From the NCBI RefSeq assembly GCF_963169125.1, contig NC_084802.1, positions 118,920,903-118,984,902 of the forward strand: DNA of 64,000 nt, read 5' to 3'. Origin of the DNA: Humulus lupulus (lineage: Eukaryota; Streptophyta; Magnoliopsida; Rosales; Cannabaceae). A model generated the notes under the pieces. That model was not told where the DNA came from. It did no database searches and saw only the letters and a program-made list of their open reading frames with translations. Made by a program: the position numbers and the translations under genes. How positions within the stretch are numbered: the first letter of the stretch is position 1; every line of letters begins with the position of its first letter. Below, piece after piece: positions 57,041 to 64,000 of the stretch.

Positions 57041-58860
57041 TCTCGTCAATTGAAGGAGTATGAAAAGAGATATCCTACTCATGATTTAGAGTTGTCGGCT
57101 GTGGTTATTGCTTTAAAGATATGGAGGCATTATCTCTATGGAGAGAAGTGTGAGATCTATACAGACCACAAGAGCCTAAAGTACTTCTTCACCCAGAAAG
57201 ATCTTAATATGAGGCAAAGGCGTTGGCTGGAGTTAGTAAAAGATTATGATTGTGAGATTCTGTATCATCCAGGAAAAGCCAAAGTGGTAGCTGATGCTTT
57301 AAGCCGAAAGGGTCCGGGACAGATTCATGGTATGAGGCTGATAGCCAGGGAGTTAGCAGATGATATGACCAAAGCTGGTATAGAGTTGCTGGTGGGCCAG
57401 TTGGCTAACATTACGCTACAGTCTACGCTGTTGGAGAGAATCAAGGAGGGTCAGCTGAGTGATCCACAACTGATCAAGATCAGAAAGGATGTTCTGGTTG
57501 GAGCATCCAGAGATTATACAGTGTCTGAGATAGGCTTGCTGAGATACAAGGGGCGGATATGTGTTCCATTGGATATTGCTTTGAGGCGAGAGATTCTGGA
57601 TGAATCTCATACTACACCTTACTCTTTGCATCTAGGCACCACGAAGATGTATCAGGATGTGAGATTGTTGTATTGGTGGCCAGGGATGAAGAGAGATGTA
57701 GTAGAGTATGTGGCTAAGTGCTTGACATGTCAACAGGTCAAGGCTGAGCATCAGAGGCTGGCAGGGTTATTGCAGCCACTGAATATCCCAGAGTGGAAAT
57801 GGGAAGACATCACAATGGACTTTGTGGTGGGCTTACCCAAGACTGTTGGTCAGCATGATTCTATTTGGGTGATAGTAGATCACTACACCAAGTCAGCTCA
57901 CTTTCTGCCAGTGAGGACTACTTATACAGTTGACCAGTATGCAGATCTCTATGTGAGAGAGATCGTGCATCTCCATGGAGCACCTAGGTCGATCGTGTCA
58001 GATCGGGACACTACTTTTACTTCCAAGTTATGGAGGAGTTTGCAGAAGGCCATGGGGACACAGCTGAAGTTCAGTACTACTTATCATCCTCAGACAGATG
58101 GGCAATCTGAGAGGACGATCCAAATTTTGGAAGACATGCTACGACATGTGTGCTGGACTTTGGTGGATCTTGGAGTAAGTATCTGCCTTTGATAGAGTTC
58201 TTCTACAACAACAGTTATCAATCTACCATTGGAGTTGCACCTTATGAGATGTTGTATGGTAGGAAATGCAGATCTCCCATTCATTGGGATGAGACAGATG
58301 AAAGGAGATACTTAGGTTCTGAGGCTGTTCAGAGGACCAGTGAGGTCATTGAAAAGATTAGAGCTCGGATGCTTGCTTCTCAAAGTAGACAGAAGAGCTA
58401 TGCAGATCCCAAGCGCAGGAACGTGGAGCTCCAAGTGGGAGACTATGTTTTCCTTAGAGTCTCGCTATGGAAAGGGGTGAGAAGGTTTGGGAAGAAAGGC
58501 AACCTGAGTCCTAGATTTGTAGGTCCATTTGAGATCCTGGAGAGGGTTGGTCAGGTGGCTTATAGATTGGCTTTGCCTTCGGCGTTGTCAGTCGTGCATA
58601 ATGTATTTCATGTTTCAGCTCTTCGGAGGTATGTATCTGATGTGAGCCATATTTTGAGTTATGAAGATCTGGAGCTTGAGCCAGATCTCTCCTTTGAGGA
58701 GCAGCCAGTTCAGATACTCGATAGAAAGGATAAGGTCCTCAGGAATAAGACGATACCTTTGGTTAAGGTATTGTGGAGGAACCGCAAGGTCGAGGAAGCG
58801 ACTTGGGAGCTAGAGTCAGATATGCAGAGTCAGTATCCCGAGATGTTCAGGTAAATTTCG
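57041..58860 (+). pseudogene. Element D RNase H end, integrase and chromodomain-like tail
   Basis: 380-codon open stretch (57050-58192): RNase H end [10 protein letters not shown] and DALSRKGPG; integrase zinc domain [13 protein letters not shown] ... CLTCQQ intact; core aspartates in [12 protein letters not shown] and [11 protein letters not shown]; glutamate in [11 protein letters not shown] frame change near 58140 leads to 58150-58854 ([41 protein letters not shown] and the tail [30 protein letters not shown]). The best-preserved integrase in the window; only one shift separates its core from the tail. Confidence 0.9.
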
Positions 58861-58875
58861 ATGACAAAATTTCTA

Positions 58876-58890
58876 TAAGGAGGGGATAGT
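58876..58890 (+). promoter_or_regulatory. Polypurine tract, element D
   Basis: TAAGGAGGGGATAGT ends at the 3' LTR start. Confidence 0.8.
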
Positions 58891-61228
58891 TGTAATGCCC
58901 CGAATTCTCCGATATGGTTTAATGGCGGGATTAGTAGGCCGGGAGGGCCATACTTGCTTAATTATGCCATTAAATGATAATATGCATGTTCATGTGAAAT
59001 ATATTATCAAATGATGTTAAATGCATGCATGTGGGTCCACATTTTAATTATAGGGGTGTGATGATAATTTGGCCCGTTGAGGGTATAATTGTATAATTGT
59101 ATGCATGTCGGTGATATATTGTTGAGACCACATTATAATGTGGGTTTGTTCGAGCCATTCGGCATGAGACGACCATGGTATATTAATTAGTGGTCCAGTC
59201 ATAACAGGTTTAAGTTCGGGGCTTGGGATGAGTCTCAGGGTGATTTTAATGATTAAAGCGTTACCGGGAATTATAGGGTAATGGGATACAAATTGTTGGT
59301 GTTTGAGATTATCGAGAGTAGCGAGAATTGGAGAGCGTTAATCATGATTAACGAGATAGATTGGAAAGGACAAATTTGCCCTTGGGAGCCTTTAGAAACC
59401 CTTAATTGACCTAGGGGTATAATGGTCTTTTTACCCCTAGGATAGATATAAACTACCTTTGGCTGTGAAGCAGATGGAAAACAGAGCAAGTCTTGAAGCT
59501 TACCCGTACCTTCTTTCTCCTTCATCTTCTTTGTGATTTTTGAGCACTTGTTGAGGATTTAAGCTTGGGAAGTTGGCCTTGGGAGTTTGGGAGAGTGGTC
59601 TACCATTGAAGAGCATCACAACCTGAGTTTGAGGTAAATTTCTAGCCACTAGTTCCCTGGTTTGCTCTGTTTTAGTTGTTAGTTTCAGCTTATGATTTTG
59701 TTGTGGATAGTTGGAATTGATGGAAGTTTTGGTTGGGGTTTAACTTGGGTTTTGATAAGGATGTGATATAGATCAAGTTTAGGGGTTGTATTGGATGTTT
59801 GAGTGGTGTTTAAGCTTGTTTTGAAAGGTTGGTTCCAAGGGAAATCGCAAGGGAGGAAAAACCAGGGTATTGGCTGAACTAGGGGTTGGCCCGCGGCATG
59901 GCCAAGGAGGGTCGCGGCTCTTGAGGGGTCCTGAAGGAGGCTGCTTCTATTTGAGGGGCGGGCCGCGGCATGGCTAGGGTGGGTCGCGACCCTTAGTGGC
60001 ATTTTGGCCAGAAATGAGTTTTTGGCTCGGGGATGCTAGCCTTAGGCCTCAGGATCGATCCGACTACCCGGTTTAGTAGTACTCGATGTCTCGGAGGCTA
60101 GGTTTTGGTTTGGGAACCTTTGTTATTCATTTTATTGATGGAATCCCATAATTGGTTATGACCAGGTAACCGCTAAGGGGCAAAAAGACAGGTCGTTCTC
60201 AAGGGTCATTCTTATATCAATTCTTGCTCGAACCAAAGGTAAGAAAACCGCACCCCATATGTGACATGCATGGTTGTTCATGAAGCATGTTGATTGTGTA
60301 AATGTGGACATGGATTGATTACTGAATGCTTAGCAAATCTTGCTCACTTGGGCATGGTACTGGCTCATTAGTCAGATTTGGCGAAGGTGTCAGTATCAAC
60401 TGTGAAGTTGTGACTCATTAGTCAGGTTCGGCAGTGGTACTGGGCACTGGTCACACAGTGCTGACTCATAAGTCAGGACGGCCTTAGCGTGTTCAACGCA
60501 AGCCAATAAAGATTAGATCTAATCGATATCTGCATTGGATGACTCAAAGAGCATTAATGTCGGACCGACCTCAAGTTCGATGAATATTATAAGCGCTTGT
60601 GTGACTTACCCATCAGTCTCTCATCTGTTTAAGGCTAGTGGCTTACCTAGCTGTCACTCTTCTGGTTAAGTTAGTGACTTGTTTGTCAGTCACTCAGTAT
60701 GGTTTTCTAGAACCTCAAGTGATATTCACTCATCTGTTTAAGAGCTATAAGCTCTGTGTGATTTTAATGATAATCATTTGATAATGTTTATATGCAATAC
60801 TGTGTTATCTTGCTGGGCTTTGGGTCATGGGTGCTATGTGGTGCAGGTAAAGGGAAAGAAAAGCTCACCCAGCCTTGAGTGGAGAGCTTAGGTGGTGATA
60901 TGTACATATGCGGCCGCTTGACCACCACGGCCAATGAGTTCTCAGAGGAACTAGGGGGTTTACCCTAATTTTTGCCGCTTAGGTCGGCGGGTTTGTAAAT
61001 TTGAATCAGTAGTGACCATTTTGTGTTACAAACAACTTGTTAATGTTTTGATGAGCTCATGAACAGTTTATATATTTAATAAAATATATCATTTATTTTT
61101 TATTGGTTTTCCATCTTAGCATGTTAATAACATTTAGAAGCTCGTTTTTAGTCAAAGGATTCGGGTATCGAGTCAAATTTCCGGTTCACCATTTACCATA
61201 ACTGTTCTGGGGTAGCCAGGGCGTTACA
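58891..61228 (+). repeat. Element D 3' LTR
   Basis: 2,338 bp; 34 bp shorter than the 5' LTR, accounted for by one missing hairpin unit in 60600-60705. Otherwise near-identical by eye with scattered substitutions. Confidence 0.93.
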
Positions 61229-61233
61229 GCTGC

Positions 61234-61718
61234 TTTAGCTATTGTGTTGTATTTGTAGGTAGATTAAGCTACATTAAACAATATTACATATACAAACAAA
61301 AATTGAATATCGTACCAGATTTTGTAATCAATTTAATAAGAATTGTAGTCCATGCATGTGCAATAATTTATTATGTGACTTTGGTACTAGACTATAGATG
61401 AATGAAAGAGTGCGACATGAATCGCCTCGCATCTTTTTTTTCCTTTTACTTTTCATTTTTTAAAAAAAAATATTATTTGTCATTTATTTTTTTGGGTACC
61501 AAATTCACAGTGGATGCTATAAAGACGAAAGACGACAATGGGATCATAAAAAGGAGCTGGAACGACTTGTCAAGTAATATAAATGAGAATTGAGGTATAA
61601 AACTAATCGAGTTTGAAGTTTCATTCGAAATAATACCTTAAGACGTTATTCCAAGTGCTTTTTTATTTTACTACTCATAGATATATTATTAGGACTCAAA
61701 AAGAAATATAGAAGAATA
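61234..61718. other. Spacer right of element D
   Basis: AT-rich; one small frame (61402-61593) without recognisable features. Probably host intergenic DNA. Confidence 0.45.
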
Positions 61719-61721
61719 TTA

Positions 61722-62780
61722 GACGTTGTTTGATTAGTTAACTAAAAAATTATTTTTTGATTTTAAAACTTAAAAGTTGTTTTTTTTGAAAATAAATAAA
61801 GGAAGAATATTAGTCGTTGTTTGATTAGTTAACTAAAAAATTATTTTTTGATTTTAAAACTTAAAAGTTGTTTTTTTTAAAAATAAATAAAGGTATTTAA
61901 CATTGTTTTCATATAATAAGTTTTAAAAATAAAATTAAAATAATAAAAAATTATTTTTAATTATTCTTAACTTTTTTTTCTCACGTAATCTTTTTAATTA
62001 TTATTATTATCTTATATCAATTTATTTCTCATTAATTTATCTCTCATCACTTTCTCTCACATGACTTTCTCTCTCATCATTGTTAATCTGCTTATTTTAT
62101 CTTTTCTCATTTTTTCTATCTCATCACTTTCTCTCTCATTTTTTTTTCTTACATCAATTTATTTATTCTTAATTTTTTTCCTCAAAATTTATCTATCCTT
62201 ATTTTTCATAAGGAGTGAGAAAGTAAGGAGAGAAAATTTGAAGAAATAGAAATTGAGAAGAAAGAAATTGATTGATACAAGAAAAAATGAGAGAGAATGT
62301 GATAAGAAAGAAGTTGAAGAGAGAGAGAAAAAATGATGAGAGAGAAAATAATGAAATATTAAGTAATGAGAGAGAAAGTGAGGATATAGTAAATGATGTA
62401 AGAGAAAATAAGGACATAGAAAATGATGAAAGAGAAAACAGCAAGAGAGAAAGTCAAGAGAGAAAAGGTAAGGAGATAGAAAGTGATGTGAGAGAAAGTG
62501 AAGAGGGAGAAACTAATAAGAGAGAAAATGATGTGACAATAAATTATGTTAGATAATAATAATTAAAAAAGTTATGTGAGAAAAAAAAATATATGCAAAA
62601 AATTTTGAGAACAACAGAAAACAACTTTTTGTTGTTCTTAAAATTTTCTATTTTTTGTAACTTTGTTTTTAAAAATTGTCTTCTGAAAACAATGCCAAAC
62701 ACTCCAACTTGTTTTCAAAAAATAATTTTTAGCTTTTAAAAACAAAAGACAATTTTTTAATTAAGGAGCCAAACAACATC
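61722..62780. mobile_element. 1.06-kb foldback MITE (TSD TTA)
   Basis: Left end GACGTTGTTTGATTAG and the reverse complement of the right end (GATGTTGTTTGGCTCC) match, and pairing continues through most of the element: CTCACGTAATCTTTTTAATTA-type and TCTCTCATCA-rich left arm against a GAGAGAAA-rich right arm (62212-62580). TTA flanks both ends (61719-61721, 62781-62783), the duplication size of PIF/Harbinger MITEs. The left end is tandemly duplicated with a 91-bp period (61711-61801, 61802-61892). An apparent 94-codon frame in the right arm is only the GAGAGAAAA repeat. It sits 1.2-2.2 kb before the D14-type start codon. Confidence 0.7.
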
Positions 62781-62783
62781 TTA

Positions 62784-63100
62784 TTTTCTGTTCTTATTTC
62801 TCAAAACACAATTTTAAAAAAAATAAAATAAAACACCCTTGTTTTTTAGTTTTTTAAGAGGTTGATAATAAGGACACGCTAGGAAAGTGATTGTAGACCA
62901 CATCCTTGAGAAATAAATAAATAAAAAAGTAATTATAAATAATGCTACTCTGGTGGCGTGGTGGGTGCCCAAATACAAAGGAAATAATAGGGGGTATACA
63001 GTTGGCTTCACAATCTTATCAAACACAAAAGCCAAACTATCTCTAATATATATAAATATGCTTAATGCTTTGTGCTTGAATATAAATATATAGGATATTT
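62784..63100. other. D14 upstream spacer, nothing specific
   Basis: AT-rich; contains a GGTGGCGTGGTGGGTGCCC block at about 62951. No gene. Confidence 0.4.
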
Positions 63101-63104
63101 TTAT

Positions 63105-63465
63105 AAAATGCACCGGGTACACTTTTTGCGTTTCCAGCGTGATATTTTTTATTATGAAAATGTTTATTTTAGTTATTTAGAACATATTATAAATTTTTAA
63201 TAAATTTTAAATATTTTACAATGTTAAAACTTAGGTTCAAATATGTTGTTACACGTGTAACTAATTTTATTTACGCGCGTAAAAAACAAATTGTTTGCAT
63301 CTAGTTTTCGGCACTATAAATTATTCGGAATTTTTTAAATATTTACAAAATGATCTAAATAACTACAATATACACGTTCATAAAAAAATCACACAAAAAA
63401 TAATTCACGAGCCAAAAACATAAAAGGTATTGGCCAGTACATTTTTTTTTTAAGTATGCACCATA
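63105..63465. repeat. Inverted-repeat (MITE-like) segment with G-box
   Basis: TAGTTATTTAGAACAT (63171-63186) and the inverted ATGATCTAAATAACTA (63350-63365) lie in longer imperfect arms, roughly 63140-63215 and 63310-63395. The centre has two palindromes, TTACACGTGTAA (63249-63260, containing the G-box CACGTG) and TTACGCGCGTAA (63271-63282). Looks like a MITE; terminal sequences and TSD not resolved. Confidence 0.5.
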
Positions 63466-63795
63466 GAATTATATATTATCTAGAAAGAAAGAAAAACCTC
63501 ACAATAAAATGAAAACTCTTCCACGGAATGCCCAAATCTAAATCCATTCCCACAAAAATCAATTCCGTCTTAATACCATTTACTACAACCAGAAAAAAAA
63601 TATATATATGAAAAAAAATAAACAAAAAAAACCCAAGTGTACCATGCAACATACTTCTTTCCCATTATAAATAGCAACCTCCGCTCAATACATACGAAAC
63701 TTCCAAATCAAACCCATAAAATAAACCACACAAAACACATAGAGCCCAAGTCCTCCGAACATACCTACCCAACACCCCCACCTAATAATCTTAAC

Positions 63796-63827
63796 TATAT
63801 ATATATATATAAATATATATATATATT
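63796..63827 (+). promoter_or_regulatory. TA-repeat / TATA region of the D14-type gene
   Basis: A run of TATATATA with one AAA interruption, about 130-160 bp before the start codon, followed by a purine-rich GAGAGA leader (63890-63935). It could serve as TATA box, but a plain TA microsatellite looks the same. Confidence 0.4.
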
Positions 63828-63955
63828 TCAATAATTATTTATTTTTATTTCTCATTCTACTATATTACAACACAGGATAGGAAAGATTACACAGAGAAAA
63901 GAGAGAGCCGAAAAGAAAGCTGAGTTAGAGAGAGAACTAAAAGATACGTACGGAC

Positions 63956-64000
63956 ATGGGTAACAACAATATCTTGGAAGCACTGAACGTTCGGGTCGAC
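63956..64000 (+). CDS. D14: Strigolactone receptor DWARF14-type alpha/beta hydrolase, first 15 codons
   Basis: The last 45 bases read MGNNNILEALNVRVD and run off the window. ILEALNVRV is the conserved N-terminus of D14 (DAD2/RMS3/HTD2) proteins; the KAI2 and DLK2 paralogues differ here. D14 is a nuclear and cytosolic alpha/beta hydrolase that binds and cleaves strigolactones, then recruits the MAX2/D3 F-box protein to degrade SMXL/D53 repressors, limiting shoot branching. The start has G at -3 and +4, a good plant context, and follows a purine-rich GAGAGA leader typical of a 5' UTR. The catalytic Ser-His-Asp residues lie beyond the window, so integrity cannot be judged. Only 15 residues support the call; the family looks clear, and a close D14 duplicate cannot be ruled out. 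Confidence 0.78.
   Translation, partial: MGNNNILEALNVRVD

Larger units (their letters stand above)
51495..61228 (+). mobile_element. Element D: chromovirus-like Ty3/gypsy element
   Basis: 9,734 bp, plus strand, LTRs 51495-53866 and 58891-61228, target duplication GCTGC at 51490-51494 and 61229-61233. Same family as B (LTR start TGTAATGCCCCGAA, identical primer site and gag-pol plan). All domains from gag to integrase are present, but gag-pol is broken by at least five frame changes and several stops. It lies about 2.7 kb upstream of the D14-type gene. Confidence 0.94.

Noticed and set aside
62272..62556. 94-codon Glu/Arg/Asn-rich open frame
   Set aside because: It is the translation of a GAGAGAAAA-type repeat in one arm of the foldback element; composition and the mirrored opposite arm explain it.
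1..64000. tRNA, rRNA, CRISPR arrays or bacterial operon features
   Set aside because: None found; short repeats here are LTR, MITE or CACTA repeats without CRISPR repeat-spacer structure, and no cloverleaf-capable tRNA was noticed.

Overview
This is plant nuclear DNA, most likely a eudicot, and nearly all of it is nested transposable elements. The evidence is several Ty3/gypsy LTR retrotransposons with 5-bp target-site duplications (TSDs), a CACTA transposon with a 3-bp TSD, MITEs, AT-rich spacers, and the first codons of a plant gene at the right edge. The LTR style resembles Cannabaceae/Rosales repeats, but that is only an impression. No bacterial features, tRNA, rRNA or CRISPR were seen.

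Layout. (A) 1-9887: left-truncated minus-strand Ty3/gypsy element: broken gag, initiator-Met-type primer site, and a ~2.5 kb LTR split by a 5,968-bp CACTA element (3273-9240, TSD GAA). The CACTA carries three exons of a decayed Ulp1-like SUMO protease gene. 9888-14270: older LTR debris, a decayed coding remnant and a 173-bp MITE. 14270-16050 (minus), then 16050-28785 and 28925-49743 (plus): related LTR-like copies, probably Ty1/copia type. (E) 16330-27868: complete plus-strand Tat-lineage Ty3/gypsy element, with identical-length 622-bp LTRs, TSD GTAGA, two RNase H domains and a long antisense gene downstream of pol. (B) 29162-48062: minus-strand chromovirus-like element, TSD GCTGC, split by (C) 34618-43450, a second minus-strand element with TSD ACCAC. 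50200-51100: a further LTR-like piece. (D) 51495-61228: plus-strand element of the same family as B, again with TSD GCTGC. 61722-62780: 1.06-kb foldback MITE. 63956-64000: first 15 codons of a DWARF14-type strigolactone receptor gene; the transposon-rich DNA is therefore its upstream region.

None of the retroelements has intact gag-pol. All show in-frame stops or frameshifts, so any movement would need proteins from other copies. Order of events read from the nesting: copia-like LTRs first, then E and B into them, then C into B. The CACTA postdates element A.

The most unusual structural signal is a family of short inverted repeats in the LTRs and leaders of elements A, B and D (a weak trace in C): tandem or dispersed hairpins with 4- or 8-nt loops, whose stems change on both sides together from unit to unit.
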